The notes under the pieces: model-generated
The model's input: the letters and a program-made list of their open reading frames with translations, nothing else
What the model was told of the DNA's origin: nothing
The model's database searches: none
Shown: positions 53,690 through 63,771 of the stretch, in pieces
How positions within the stretch are numbered: position 1 is the first letter of the stretch
How the letters are laid out: the number at the start of each line of letters is the position of its first letter
Made by a program: the position numbers and the translations under genes
NCBI RefSeq assembly: GCF_000027225.1
Contig: NC_013892.1
Location: 2,232,001-2,296,000 of the forward strand
Origin: Xenorhabdus bovienii SS-2004
Lineage (GTDB): Bacteria > Pseudomonadota > Gammaproteobacteria > Enterobacterales > Enterobacteriaceae
Length of the DNA stretch: 64,000 nucleotides
Direction of reading: 5' to 3'

Positions 53690-55141
53690 TTAGGAGCCGA
53701 TTAAGTGATTATCAAGCAAGAATTGATGCAAGTCGGATTTTTTGTCATTCAATTCAACTTTATCACTGGCATAGTGGAGTTTAAGGCCAATCACGTTATT
53801 GTCATCGGTGAGGATTTTAAACGAAACACCTTGGCTGGCTATCATCTGTACTTCTTGAGTTGCCTCGGCTTCTGCGGCTTCTTTCGTTTTTCCATCAAGT
53901 ATTTTTGCTTGGGTGATGGATTCTATCAACATAGGTTTGGGTATCTTAACATCCAAAGATAGCTCTTGAAGGAGGGTACGGATCATTTCTTCCGGTCCCA
54001 TGGAGATCAGCGAGTCTTTATTTTCTGGTATGTTTTTCAATGCGAGTTTGAAGTTTACCGAGCTTTCGCCTTTACTGTTTTTCCATGTCATCGGCTCAAG
54101 GCTGAATTGCGGACTATTATTAAACAGCAGATGTGCGTTTTCGATAACTTTATTAGACACCGAATCGGTAGATAGAGCCTCTGAAGTTAGTGATTTTGCC
54201 GTGGCATCGTTATAAGCCTGACTAAATTTACGGATTGATTGACCATCCAGATTATTCATACCGATAACCAATTGACCTGAGCCAAGATCCATGTTCTTGA
54301 GTTTGAGGCCATCAATGCCATAAGAGACATTCAGATTCAGGTTCTTGTCCGTTTCTCCTACCTTAGAAGTTATTTTCATTCCCTTGAGAGAGAAGCTGTC
54401 ATCACTCGTTGAACTCAAGGTGATTTCATCAATATTATAATTTTGATCACCAAGATACAGGTCAAATTTACCTTTTTTGTTATCACCCTTAAAGCCAACG
54501 CCTTTAAGAGTCAGTTCTTCGTGTTTGGAAGGAGAACTGAAAATCAGCCTATCGCTGTTCACATTAAATTTGAAATTACTTAAATCACGGGCAATTTCAG
54601 CATCGATTTTTGCACCTGAAAAGACCAGCTTATTGCCATTTTTCGCTGTGTAATCAACAGGAATAAAATCAATATTAGTAGAAAGGCTACTGCTATAACC
54701 TATTTTGGTTTCCATGGTGAGCAGGGATTTACCTTTGGTAGCTTCAAATAAGGTTTTTGTTACTTTGCTCTGTTCTAGCTCTGAATGGATAGATGCCATT
54801 TTTGGAACCAGATTAAATTTTTTCAGGTCAGAAATGGGTAACGGGCCATGCCCTATACTGGATTTGAAGATAATTTCTTCATTTGGTTTGATGTCCGCAT
54901 TTTTCACGCCATCTTTGATTTTGAGGATCAAGCGGACATCAGAACTGAATACTCCACGTTGAAAATCTTTCGTTTGCAATTCAATAGCACTTTCTGGAAA
55001 TGATTTTGCAAGTTGAGTGTTTACAGTCTTAATGATGTTATTCAGGCGGCCTTCAATTTGTTTCCCTGTATACCATGATGCGCCAGTCCATACTGCACCT
55101 AACGCAACAATAACACCTACAGCTACTAACGATTTTTTCAT
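53690..55141 (-). CDS. ydgA: YdgA, DUF945 protein
   Basis: This 483-aa protein has an N-terminal signal/anchor segment (MKKSLVAVGVIVALGAVWTG) followed by an extracytoplasmic region rich in beta strands; DUF945 family, related in style to AsmA-like envelope proteins. The function is unknown. As in E. coli it lies next to manA, and the E. coli protein is 502 aa. Confidence 0.88.
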   Translation of the reverse strand: MKKSLVAVGVIVALGAVWTGASWYTGKQIEGRLNNIIKTVNTQLAKSFPESAIELQTKDFQRGVFSSDVRLILKIKDGVKNADIKPNEEIIFKSSIGHGPLPISDLKKFNLVPKMASIHSELEQSKVTKTLFEATKGKSLLTMETKIGYSSSLSTNIDFIPVDYTAKNGNKLVFSGAKIDAEIARDLSNFKFNVNSDRLIFSSPSKHEELTLKGVGFKGDNKKGKFDLYLGDQNYNIDEITLSSTSDDSFSLKGMKITSKVGETDKNLNLNVSYGIDGLKLKNMDLGSGQLVIGMNNLDGQSIRKFSQAYNDATAKSLTSEALSTDSVSNKVIENAHLLFNNSPQFSLEPMTWKNSKGESSVNFKLALKNIPENKDSLISMGPEEMIRTLLQELSLDVKIPKPMLIESITQAKILDGKTKEAAEAEATQEVQMIASQGVSFKILTDDNNVIGLKLHYASDKVELNDKKSDLHQFLLDNHLIGS

Positions 55142-55222
55142 GTGGAAATTCCATCCTTTTTATGCATACAACATTATGGAAGTATGCGTTCTGTCTTTAA
55201 TATCGATATGGGTCTAAACTCA

Positions 55223-56401
55223 TTAATTAGATACTTTAGCAATTTTCCCATTACCATGAACAGTCAAGTTTTTTTCTATAGCAGATAAGAAAACTGATTC
55301 ACCTGAGAATAATCTCAATTGTTGTTGCTGTTCATCCGAGCTGATAATTATTTGACCTTCAAAGCAAAATAGAACTGAAGCAGAATCATTTTCCAGTGTT
55401 ATTGGCTGTTCTGAAACATTATAAACAGAAAAGTAAAAATCATTGACAGGAACAGGGTAATTCAGAGCATCTTTTTCCTGTTTTGGGAGAGTCAGTAGAG
55501 TATCTGCGGGTTTGGAAACAAAATCCAGATTAGCCATCAATTCGGCAACATCAATATGTTTGCTGGTTAAGCCGGCGCGCAGAACATTGTCTGAATTAGC
55601 CATGACTTCTAAGGCCACACCTTCGAGATAAGCGTGAGGTGTACGGGCATAGAGAAACATAGCTTGGCCTGGTTTCAGTTCAACTATATTAAGCAGCAGG
55701 GGGGTAAATAAACCATTATCATCGGGATAAAAGGCAGCCACTTTTCTGATGGTATCCCAAGGTTCTCCCTCTCGATTGTTCAGCACTGATTTCAAAACGG
55801 CGATCGCCAAACGTTTTTGTTCGCCTTGCATAGTCAGCAACTGGGAAAAGAGAAACGATAGATGCGATTCAGTCGGATTATGGATAAATGCCTGAATATC
55901 GGGATGTGCAGCAGAAACATGGCCAAGTAATTGAGCAATGTCTGATAAAGGCCGAAAGGCATTCATTGCCTTGAACGGAGTCAGGGCATACACCAATTCA
56001 GGCTTATGATTATCATCTTTGTAGTTGCGCTGGGGTGAATTTAAAGGAATACCCGCTGCATTTTCTCGGTCAAATCCTGTTTCTGCTGATGATTTGTCCG
56101 GATGTACTTGAATGGAAAGTGGCTGGGCTGCGCATAATACTTTGAACAAGAATGGTAACCGCTGGAATTGTTCAAACACTTTTTCCCCAAGATATTTTCC
56201 TGGCTCTTGGGCTATTAGTGCATTCAATGCGATGATCTCACCTGTTTCGGGATCTGTGACCTGAGAACTGCATTTCGGATGTGCACCCATCCATAGTTCT
56301 GCCATTGGCTGATTATTTGGATTCTTAATACCGTAGATGTCCGTCAGGGCGGTTTTACTACCCCAGTCATAATGTTGGATCTGGTTGGTCATTTTCAGCA
56401 T
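55223..56401 (-). CDS. manA: Mannose-6-phosphate isomerase, class I
   Basis: ManA interconverts mannose 6-phosphate and fructose 6-phosphate. The 392-aa cupin enzyme has IQHYDWGSKTALTDIYG, zinc ligands in IQVHPDKSSAE and NHKPELVYALTPFKA, and ARTPHAYLEG near residue 255. It is divergent from fumC across 175 bp. Confidence 0.96.
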   Translation of the reverse strand: MLKMTNQIQHYDWGSKTALTDIYGIKNPNNQPMAELWMGAHPKCSSQVTDPETGEIIALNALIAQEPGKYLGEKVFEQFQRLPFLFKVLCAAQPLSIQVHPDKSSAETGFDRENAAGIPLNSPQRNYKDDNHKPELVYALTPFKAMNAFRPLSDIAQLLGHVSAAHPDIQAFIHNPTESHLSFLFSQLLTMQGEQKRLAIAVLKSVLNNREGEPWDTIRKVAAFYPDDNGLFTPLLLNIVELKPGQAMFLYARTPHAYLEGVALEVMANSDNVLRAGLTSKHIDVAELMANLDFVSKPADTLLTLPKQEKDALNYPVPVNDFYFSVYNVSEQPITLENDSASVLFCFEGQIIISSDEQQQQLRLFSGESVFLSAIEKNLTVHGNGKIAKVSN

Positions 56402-56575
56402 GGCAAGACTTCCTATAATAAAAAACTAAACTTATTTATATGACAACAATACAATAAACACGATTGGGTCGCATTATGGATAATAACTTTATGGCATGAT
56501 AATAGAATGCCGACTAATTTATCTGCAAATTTTGATCCGGCGTATTCAATTATTCTGTGTGCTAAGGAGATAGTA

Positions 56576-57970
56576 ATGGCAGCCACTCGCATTGAAAAAG
56601 ACTCAATGGGGCCTATTGAAGTACCTGCTGACCAATTATGGGGAGCGCAAACTCAGCGCTCACTGGAGCATTTCCGCATTTCTCAGGAAAAAATGCCTGT
56701 TGCGCTGATTCATGCTCTTGCATTGACTAAACAGGCTGCGGCCAGTGTCAATATGGATCTGGGGCTTTTGCCTAAAGAACGTAGTGATGCAATTATTGCT
56801 GCGGCGAAAGAGGTGCTGGAAGGCAAACACCCAACAGAGTTCCCTCTTGCTATCTGGCAGACTGGTTCGGGAACTCAAAGCAACATGAATATGAATGAAG
56901 TGTTGGCGAACCGTGGTAGTGAGATCCTTGGCGGTCAGAGGGGTAATGAACGTCTGATTCATCCCAATGATGATGTTAACAAAAGCCAAAGTTCCAATGA
57001 CGTTTTTCCAACAGCCATGCATGTTGCAGCAGTTATTGGATTGAGTGAGCAGCTACTGCCTGAGTTGAAAACATTACAAAAAACCCTGGCAGATAAAGCG
57101 GCAGCATTTAAAGATATCGTAAAAATTGGTCGTACTCACCTGCAAGATGCGACTCCTCTGACTCTGGGTCAGGAAGTTTCCGGTTGGGCGGCAATGTTGA
57201 CTCATAACCTGAAACATATTGAAGATAGTATTCCTCATGTATGTGAATTGGCTCTTGGCGGTACAGCGGTAGGAACAGGTCTGAATACGCACCCTGAATA
57301 TGCCGTTCGCGTTGCGAAGAAAATTTCTGAATTATCTGGCCAACCTTTCGTTACTTCCCCAAATAAATTTGAAGCACTGGCAACTTGTGATGCATTAGTT
57401 CATTCACATGGAGCATTGAAAGGTTTGGCTGCATCTCTGATGAAAATTGCTAATGATGTTCGCTGGTTAGCTTCTGGCCCTCGTTGTGGTATTGGTGAAA
57501 TTTCCATTCCTGAAAATGAGCCAGGTAGCTCAATTATGCCGGGTAAAGTGAATCCGACTCAGTGCGAAGCTATGACAATGCTGTGTGCACAAGTGATGGG
57601 TAACGATGTGGCAATTAATATTGGCGGAGCATCTGGTAACTTTGAGCTGAACGTATTCCGTCCGATGGTGATCGATAATTTCTTGCAATCAATTCGCTTG
57701 TTAGCGGATGGTATGCGTAGTTTCAATGATCATTGTGCTGTTGGTATTGAACCTAACCATGATCGTATTACTCAATTGCTGAACGAATCTCTGATGCTGG
57801 TAACGGCTTTGAATACCCATATTGGTTATGATAAAGCCGCAGAGATTGCTAAAAAAGCACATAAAGATGGTCTGACGCTGAAGCAGTCAGCGATGCAACT
57901 GGGTTATTTAACCGATGCTGAATTTGACGCATGGGTTCGTCCAGAAGATATGGTCGGTAGCATGAAGTAA
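56576..57970 (+). CDS. fumC: Fumarase C (class II)
   Basis: FumC hydrates fumarate to malate without an iron-sulfur cluster. The 464-aa protein has the superfamily signature [11 protein letters not shown] (residues about 315-325), GTHL-type segment [16 protein letters not shown] and [13 protein letters not shown] start it at 56576, with AAGGAG upstream; the frame is open from 56507 but the extension is not family-like. E. coli has fumA between manA and fumC; here it is absent. Confidence 0.97.
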   Translation: MAATRIEKDSMGPIEVPADQLWGAQTQRSLEHFRISQEKMPVALIHALALTKQAAASVNMDLGLLPKERSDAIIAAAKEVLEGKHPTEFPLAIWQTGSGTQSNMNMNEVLANRGSEILGGQRGNERLIHPNDDVNKSQSSNDVFPTAMHVAAVIGLSEQLLPELKTLQKTLADKAAAFKDIVKIGRTHLQDATPLTLGQEVSGWAAMLTHNLKHIEDSIPHVCELALGGTAVGTGLNTHPEYAVRVAKKISELSGQPFVTSPNKFEALATCDALVHSHGALKGLAASLMKIANDVRWLASGPRCGIGEISIPENEPGSSIMPGKVNPTQCEAMTMLCAQVMGNDVAINIGGASGNFELNVFRPMVIDNFLQSIRLLADGMRSFNDHCAVGIEPNHDRITQLLNESLMLVTALNTHIGYDKAAEIAKKAHKDGLTLKQSAMQLGYLTDAEFDAWVRPEDMVGSMK

Positions 57971-58012
57971 TTCTGACTACCCAGTGACAAAATTAAGTCA
58001 CTGACGATATAA

Positions 58013-58037
58013 GCCGGAGGAGAAATCCCCCGGTTTT
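58013..58037. terminator. Terminator between fumC and tus
   Basis: GCCGGAGG...CCCCCGG with one mismatch is followed by TTTTTT at 58033-58038. A second hairpin CAGTGAC/GTCACTG lies just before (57982-58003). They separate the convergent genes. Confidence 0.75.
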
Positions 58038-58042
58038 TTGCT

Positions 58043-58969
58043 TTATATTTCCCGATAAAGATGTAAGCGTGGGATAACTAATTCAAGTGGTTTGGCTTTG
58101 GGTTTATATCGGTGTTTGATGGCGTTGGCATTATAATTTGATAATGTACCTATCTTCGGTTTTATTTCACAATCGTCTGTATAAAAAGCAATAATTGGCA
58201 ATGGACAGGCATATTGTACCTGTTTTTGCAATTCTGAATACCAAACGCGGGTAATGGGTTGAACTTTGACAGGTCGTTTGATTTTTAATATTACGTCATC
58301 AGATAATTTCTTAATATCCGTAATTTCTAATGCAACCAATGCCGCCCATTGATCGCTAGAGTAGGGAGGAACCGCTCGTCCAGAATTATAACTTTTTTCC
58401 AACTGTTCAAGAACTTGTTGCTTGGTTATTTTATTAATGATGTTCTTATTAGCCCAACCAAAATTGATAGAGTCTGGATTTACAAGGGGAGTAATAGTGC
58501 GGTAGGCATTCAGGGTGATTAAACCGCGTAGATGATCATGGACAAATTCAAATCTTTGTTCTTTGTTGACGCCTGACTCTTTGGTGACGATATTTTCCAG
58601 TTCGGCTTTAAGCTGGTTAACTTCATTGATGACGCTCATCGCTGTTTTATATTGCTGGTGGCTAACAGAAAAACATAACGCACCAGGTAACCGACTTGCA
58701 GCTTTGCTGCTGATATTGGGGTGGTTATGGTGTATGAATAGCTTTTGGTAGAAATGTAGTCCTAAGTTGAGAGCGTTATTTCCCTGTAATGGATTGACTG
58801 CAATTTCAGTAATCTGCTCATGTTCTTCGCCTTTTTCAATTTGAGGTAATTCAAACACCCGCGCATCAATGAGCGGATAGTCCATTAATAACCTAACGAG
58901 TTCAGCCAATTTTTCTTCCTGTTTTTTGAAGCTGGACGTAAGTGATTCTATTGAAAAGTATTTATTCAT
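58043..58969 (-). CDS. tus: Replication terminus site-binding protein Tus
   Basis: Tus binds Ter sites and blocks replication forks from one side. The 308-aa protein (309 in E. coli) shares long stretches with E. coli Tus: SSKAASRLPGALCF, RFEFVHDHLRGLITLNAYRT, FGWANKNII, LKIKRPVKVQPITRVWY, KQVQYACPLPIIA and HRYKPKA. A Ter site lies 40 bp upstream of its ATG, so Tus probably represses its own gene. Confidence 0.96.
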   Translation of the reverse strand: MNKYFSIESLTSSFKKQEEKLAELVRLLMDYPLIDARVFELPQIEKGEEHEQITEIAVNPLQGNNALNLGLHFYQKLFIHHNHPNISSKAASRLPGALCFSVSHQQYKTAMSVINEVNQLKAELENIVTKESGVNKEQRFEFVHDHLRGLITLNAYRTITPLVNPDSINFGWANKNIINKITKQQVLEQLEKSYNSGRAVPPYSSDQWAALVALEITDIKKLSDDVILKIKRPVKVQPITRVWYSELQKQVQYACPLPIIAFYTDDCEIKPKIGTLSNYNANAIKHRYKPKAKPLELVIPRLHLYREI

Positions 58970-59009
58970 AAGGACTCTCAGCGATAGACGATGTGGCGTT
59001 TACAAACTA

Positions 59010-59032
59010 TATTTAGTTACAACATACATATT
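59010..59032 (-). promoter_or_regulatory. Ter replication-arrest site
   Basis: Read on the minus strand the 23-bp site starts AATATGTATG and continues TTGTAACTAAATA, nearly identical to E. coli TerB (AATAAGTATG TTGTAACTAAAGT), with the strictly conserved G6 (C6 on the other strand) present. By E. coli geometry the blocking face is at the 59032 side, so forks moving from high to low coordinates are arrested. It overlaps the presumed tus promoter. Confidence 0.92.
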
Positions 59033-59263
59033 AGTATAACAACAAAAGGAGCAGATCTTCAACAAAACATACAAAAAAGCCTAATAAACAACAAAAAGAA
59101 AAACGTCTGTTGCGAAACATTTCACTGTTGTGATAAAAATCAAAAAGGAATTACTGATTTTCTAAAAAGTCTCAATAAATATTCATGTAACACATATAAG
59201 AAAAACTGTTCACTTTATATCGTTGATAAAGTGGGGGCAAACACAGCACCAGGGTTGTTTAAG

Positions 59264-59896
59264 ATGAAAAAATTAGTCAAACCAGTGAATTCCTTTGAAA
59301 AAGTGGTTGATACGCTATTACCGTATTCTGAATTAATTGCTTCTGATTTACCGACACAAGGTAAATTGCTTAGAGTTGAAAATGAATTCGCTAAACTTTT
59401 TTTATTGCAGCAGGGGTATGTAAATATACGAAGGGTAGATGATGGTTTAATCATTGCAACGGTTTTTTCACCTTATATTATAGGGTTATCTTTTTACTCT
59501 GGCTCTGATGTCTATTATTCTATTGAACTTGGACCTCATTGCAGGCTATATCAACTCCCTCGTATTAATGCTTTTAATGCTATAAAAAAACATGATCTTT
59601 ATAGAGAATGGATGAGGATAATTTCATACAAGATGGCTTTTTTGTATGCAAGAGATGTCAGTATTTTTCGTCCTGGTGCCAAAGAAGTTGTGTGCAGTCT
59701 ATTATCACGACTTATAACTCTGCCTGCTGAATTTCACGAAAACACATCTGTCATCAAATATATAGAACAAAGATGTACGCTTTCACGCAGCTGTATACAA
59801 CGTGTATTATCATCGTTAAAAAGAGAAAATTATATTGAGATGGTTGATGGGCATTTAGTAAAAATTAACTCATTACCGATTCATTCTTATTATTAA
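59264..59896 (+). CDS. IprA-like winged-helix regulator
   Basis: The 210-aa protein resembles IprA (inhibitor of hydrogen peroxide resistance), a Crp-fold-like regulator: cNMP-binding-like N-terminal barrel (residues about 30-110) and a C-terminal winged helix with IKYIEQRCTLSRSCIQRVLS followed by LKRENYIEMVDGHLVKINSLP. The last part matches the E. coli IprA C-terminus well. I start it at 59264 (AGGG upstream); the frame is open from 58991, but that stretch crosses the Ter site and is low-complexity. Target genes are unknown. Confidence 0.82.
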   Translation: MKKLVKPVNSFEKVVDTLLPYSELIASDLPTQGKLLRVENEFAKLFLLQQGYVNIRRVDDGLIIATVFSPYIIGLSFYSGSDVYYSIELGPHCRLYQLPRINAFNAIKKHDLYREWMRIISYKMAFLYARDVSIFRPGAKEVVCSLLSRLITLPAEFHENTSVIKYIEQRCTLSRSCIQRVLSSLKRENYIEMVDGHLVKINSLPIHSYY

Positions 59897-59986
59897 AGTG
59901 AAAGGGTAAAACAATTTAATGAAGTTAGACTTTATCTGGTGAAAAATTGCCGGAATATATTTATGGATACCGGCAATTTTATTTTA

Positions 59987-61255
59987 TCATTTTTCAAGTT
60001 TTTTGAGTTTTAAACCTAAATACAGTGCAATGGTTGTTAGTAATGACATAAATATGGCTACACCATTCCATTGAAAATACAGCCAGAATACACCACCTAA
60101 TGTTCCAGCAACGCTGGAGCCTGCGTAATAACAGAATAAATAAAGAGACGATGCCTGAGCTTTAGCCCGCTTAGCTCGCCATCCGACCCATCCACTAGCA
60201 ACCGAATGAGCAGCGAAAAACCCTGTAGTTAGCACCATCATGCCAAGCATAACTGTCCAAATAGAAGAACATATCGTAATGAAACCACCAATCAACATCA
60301 TACTGATCGCAACCAGCAGCACCTTTCCACGTCCATATTTATTTGTCAAAATACCGGCTTTTGTCGCACTGTAAGTGCCGGTTAAGTAGACTATCGACAA
60401 TAATCCAATAATAGTTTGATTATAATGGTAAGGTGCACCCAATAGCCGATAACCAATGTAGTTAAACATAGTGACAAAGCAGCCCATTAATAAGAAAGCT
60501 TCAGCAAACAATAAAGGTAGGCCTTGATCACGAAAATGCAATTTTAGATTGATAAACAAGGTCTTGGGTTTTAATGAACTTGATCTGAAATTTTTAGAGG
60601 GTGGTAACATTTTCCAAAATGCAATAGCTGAAATTAGTGCAAATGAACCCAATAAAATGACAGCGAACCGCCAAGGAAAATAATCCGCAATCACACCTGT
60701 AATCAAACGCCCACTCATTCCTCCCAATGAATTTCCACTGACGTAAAGCCCGATAGACAACGCAACATAACTGGGATGAATCTCTTCGCTTAAATAGGTC
60801 ATTGCAACAGCGGCAACACCACTTAATGACAACCCAATTAGTGCACGGACAACCAAAAGCCCATTCCAGCTTGTCACTACTGTACTCAAGAGTGTAAAAA
60901 TGGCAGCAGTAGCCAATGACATTACCATGACATTTTTACGGCCAAGAGCATCTGATAAAGGACCGGTTATCAATAAGCCAAGAGATAACATACCGGTGGA
61001 TAGAGATAGCGCTAAGCTGCTGCTTGCTGGGGAAACATTAAATTCCTCTGATAAGATGGGCAATATAGGCTGAACAAAGTAAAGTAACGCGAATGTTGCT
61101 AGTCCTACGGCAAAGAAGGATAGGGTAACACGAAGATATACGGCATCATCTCGTTGAATATAGCGTTGTTCTTTTTCACGTCGTTGATTGATTTTAACAT
61201 CACTTTCAACGTCAGGAACTGCTGATTCTTCACTGACGCTTGGGGCTGTATTCAC
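59987..61255 (-). CDS. ynfM: YnfM, MFS transporter
   Basis: This 422-aa major facilitator protein with 12 predicted helices shows the YnfM pattern: ALLYFVQPILPILSEEF, GPLSDALGRKNVMV (MFS loop 2-3 motif), ALIGLSLSGVAAVAMTYLS and SLYLFCYYAGSSVAGTLGG. A hydrophilic N-terminal extension of about 40 residues precedes helix 1. In E. coli YnfM is an uncharacterised arabinose-efflux-type transporter. It is divergent from its presumed regulator ynfL across 130 bp. Confidence 0.93.
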   Translation of the reverse strand: MNTAPSVSEESAVPDVESDVKINQRREKEQRYIQRDDAVYLRVTLSFFAVGLATFALLYFVQPILPILSEEFNVSPASSSLALSLSTGMLSLGLLITGPLSDALGRKNVMVMSLATAAIFTLLSTVVTSWNGLLVVRALIGLSLSGVAAVAMTYLSEEIHPSYVALSIGLYVSGNSLGGMSGRLITGVIADYFPWRFAVILLGSFALISAIAFWKMLPPSKNFRSSSLKPKTLFINLKLHFRDQGLPLLFAEAFLLMGCFVTMFNYIGYRLLGAPYHYNQTIIGLLSIVYLTGTYSATKAGILTNKYGRGKVLLVAISMMLIGGFITICSSIWTVMLGMMVLTTGFFAAHSVASGWVGWRAKRAKAQASSLYLFCYYAGSSVAGTLGGVFWLYFQWNGVAIFMSLLTTIALYLGLKLKKLEK

Positions 61256-61385
61256 GTTACTTCCTTAATTTATGTAAAAATGCTAGCGATTTGATTTTGA
61301 TCAAGAATAGGAATTCATGAATATTTTGTCTAATATATTAATCATCATGAATGATATGTTTAAAGTATTAATATGGTGATAAGTG

Positions 61386-62303
61386 ATGAGTATAAACATT
61401 GAATTAAGGCACTTACGTTATTTTATTGCTGTTGCGGAAGAATTGCATTTTGGGCGTGCAGCGGAACGATTAAACATCTCACAACCGCCATTAAGCCAAC
61501 AAATTCACGCTCTTGAAACAAGGATCAAGGCACAGTTACTGGCGCGTAATAACCGCAATGTCAGTCTTACTCCCGCTGGAAACATGTTTCTTAAGGAGGC
61601 ATACCAGATACTTACCCAAGTAGATGCAGCAGCAACTAAAGCCGCCAGAATGCAGCAAGGTGAACTGGGAGAAATATCTATCGGCTTTACATCCACCACA
61701 CCCTTCATGCGTAAGGTTACTCTTAGTTTACGTCAATTCCGTGAACATTATTCTGACGTAGCCATTCATATGCATCAAATGAACACTAAACAGCAAATAG
61801 CACCTTTGCAGACAGGTAGAATTGATATCGGGATTATGCGGAATACGTTATTGCCTGATAGCTTAGAGCATCGATTACTTTTCAGCGAACGCTTTATGCT
61901 AGCGGTATATGATGGGCATCCCCTGCTGAATTATGCTGACGAAGGTATCAGTTTGGAAATGTTATCTGGCTATCCACTCGTATTTTTTGAGCGTGATGTA
62001 GGAACAGCCTTGTATGATGAAATTATTTCTCTGCTAGCCAATGCTGGAGTCACTCCTATGATTTCACAGGAAGCGGGGGAAGCAATGACAATACTTGGAT
62101 TAGTTGCTGCGGGGTTAGGGATCAGTATAATAACGGAATCATTTACCCGGATGAAGATCGATGGTGTTCAATATCTCCATTTAGCAAATGCACCTGCCTG
62201 CTCCGAAGTCTGGTTGGTCAATCACAAGAATCGACAGAATAGCGCAGCAGTAGACCGATTAACCAATCTCTTAATTTCAAACATTGTTGATGAAATTTGT
62301 TAA
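61386..62303 (+). CDS. ynfL: YnfL, LysR-type regulator
   Basis: This 305-aa LysR protein begins MSINIELRHLRYF and has LHFGRAAERLNISQPPLSQQ (HTH) and a C-terminal effector domain with FTSTTPFMRKV, RIDIGIMRN, and LVAAGLGISII. The ynfL-ynfM divergent pair is the same as in E. coli, suggesting it controls the transporter. GTG at 61383 directly precedes the chosen ATG. Confidence 0.92.
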   Translation: MSINIELRHLRYFIAVAEELHFGRAAERLNISQPPLSQQIHALETRIKAQLLARNNRNVSLTPAGNMFLKEAYQILTQVDAAATKAARMQQGELGEISIGFTSTTPFMRKVTLSLRQFREHYSDVAIHMHQMNTKQQIAPLQTGRIDIGIMRNTLLPDSLEHRLLFSERFMLAVYDGHPLLNYADEGISLEMLSGYPLVFFERDVGTALYDEIISLLANAGVTPMISQEAGEAMTILGLVAAGLGISIITESFTRMKIDGVQYLHLANAPACSEVWLVNHKNRQNSAAVDRLTNLLISNIVDEIC

Positions 62304-62434
62304 TTAATCGTAATAATCACGAGAAGTTCGTGTGAACGATCACATTTCTATTGTAAACGGATATCTTCTAATTTAAACAGGGACATAATCGTTACTCATT
62401 ATTTAGAGTCACAAATTAAATAACGGGAGGTGAA

Positions 62435-63655
62435 GTGAGTGTCGATATTCAGCCGAGACACATTGACCAGATTAAACAGACCAATATTGGTCTGGTTTAT
62501 CGGTTAATTGATCAATATGGGCCAATCTCACGTATCGCACTTTCTAAAAAATCTCAACTGGCTCCCGCAAGTATTACAAAGATTACACGGGAACTGATTG
62601 ATGCTCATCTGATAAAAGAAGCAGAATTTCCCGATCTGAGTTTTCGAGGACGTCCCGCTGTAGGGTTGAAAATCGATAGTAAAGGGTGGCAATTCCTGTG
62701 CATACGCATTAACAAAGGAAGTGTTGTCTTTGGTCTTCGTGACTTAAGTAATAACTTGAGAATTGAAGAAGAACGACCGTTCTCATTTTCCCTTAATCAA
62801 TCTTTTCTGGATTGTATCGTTGATGAAATTGATGATTTCTTCTTTCGACATCAATCTTGTCTTGAACGCCTGACGGCCATTAGTATTACCACCAATGCGA
62901 TTATCGATCCCAACAGTGGGATTATTCACAGTTCACCGTATTATGATATTCAAAATATCCCACTTGGCACATTCTTGCATCAGCGTACTGGGTTACCGAC
63001 GTTTCTGCAACATAGCATAACCGCATGGACAATCGCGGAATCTTTATATGGTGCGGGTGAAAACTGCCAGAACATTATCCAGATCGTCATTGACGATAAT
63101 GTAGGGGCAGGGGTTATTACAGCGGGGCAGATGCTTCATGCCGGAAACCATAGCGTTGTGGAAATAGGGCATACTCAAGTCGATCCTGATGGTGAACGTT
63201 GTTATTGTGGTAATACAGGTTGTCTGGAAACCGTTGTCGGAATAAAAAACATCTTGGTGAAAGTTCATCGCCTGGCAGAAAACCATCCTGACTCACTACT
63301 TTATTCAATATCACCATTGACAATTGATTCACTTTGTCAAGCGGCGAATCAAGGCGATCTTCTGGCAACAAACATCATTCATGATGTCGGAGAACGAATC
63401 GGGCGCATCATGGCTATTATGGTTAATATATTCAACCCAGAGAAAATCTTGATCGGTTCCCCACTAAATGGTGCACAGAACATTCTCTATCCTGCCATTC
63501 AACAACAGATAGCCCAACTTTCTCTCCCTGGCTATAGCCAACAGGTTAATATTGTTGCCACCCAATTTGACAATACCGGGACACTGCCAGCGGCATCATT
63601 GATTAAACAATCTCTATATAGTGGTGAGTTACTGATCGAACTCATGCAAGGATAG
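62435..63655 (+). CDS. mlc: Mlc (DgsA), glucose-responsive repressor
   Basis: Mlc represses pts and sugar-uptake genes and is released by binding dephosphorylated EIICB-Glc. The 406-aa ROK-family protein has an N-terminal helix-turn-helix (ISRIALSKKSQLAPASITKI), the ROK sugar-kinase-like core, and the zinc site VEIGHTQVDPDGERCYCG with NTGCLETV (His and three Cys). The length equals E. coli Mlc (406 aa). The start is GTG at 62435 behind GGGAGG. Confidence 0.96.
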   Translation: MSVDIQPRHIDQIKQTNIGLVYRLIDQYGPISRIALSKKSQLAPASITKITRELIDAHLIKEAEFPDLSFRGRPAVGLKIDSKGWQFLCIRINKGSVVFGLRDLSNNLRIEEERPFSFSLNQSFLDCIVDEIDDFFFRHQSCLERLTAISITTNAIIDPNSGIIHSSPYYDIQNIPLGTFLHQRTGLPTFLQHSITAWTIAESLYGAGENCQNIIQIVIDDNVGAGVITAGQMLHAGNHSVVEIGHTQVDPDGERCYCGNTGCLETVVGIKNILVKVHRLAENHPDSLLYSISPLTIDSLCQAANQGDLLATNIIHDVGERIGRIMAIMVNIFNPEKILIGSPLNGAQNILYPAIQQQIAQLSLPGYSQQVNIVATQFDNTGTLPAASLIKQSLYSGELLIELMQG

Positions 63656-63771
63656 AGCACATCAGGCAAAACATTGCGCTAACGCAATCCCTATCTCAAA
63701 CACATATCCTAAACTTTAAGTCTGCTCGCTAAAGAGCAACCGGTCTTCTGTCATTATGGAAAAATGAATTT

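Noticed and set aside
58991..59263. N-terminal 91-residue extension of the IprA-like regulator
   Set aside because: It runs across the Ter site and is low-complexity and Lys/Asn-rich; the conserved protein begins near 59264.
62331..62344. TGTGAACGATCACA upstream of mlc as a CRP site
   Set aside because: The halves are only 4 bases apart; a CRP dimer needs 6. It may still be a weak or different regulator site, but I do not annotate it.
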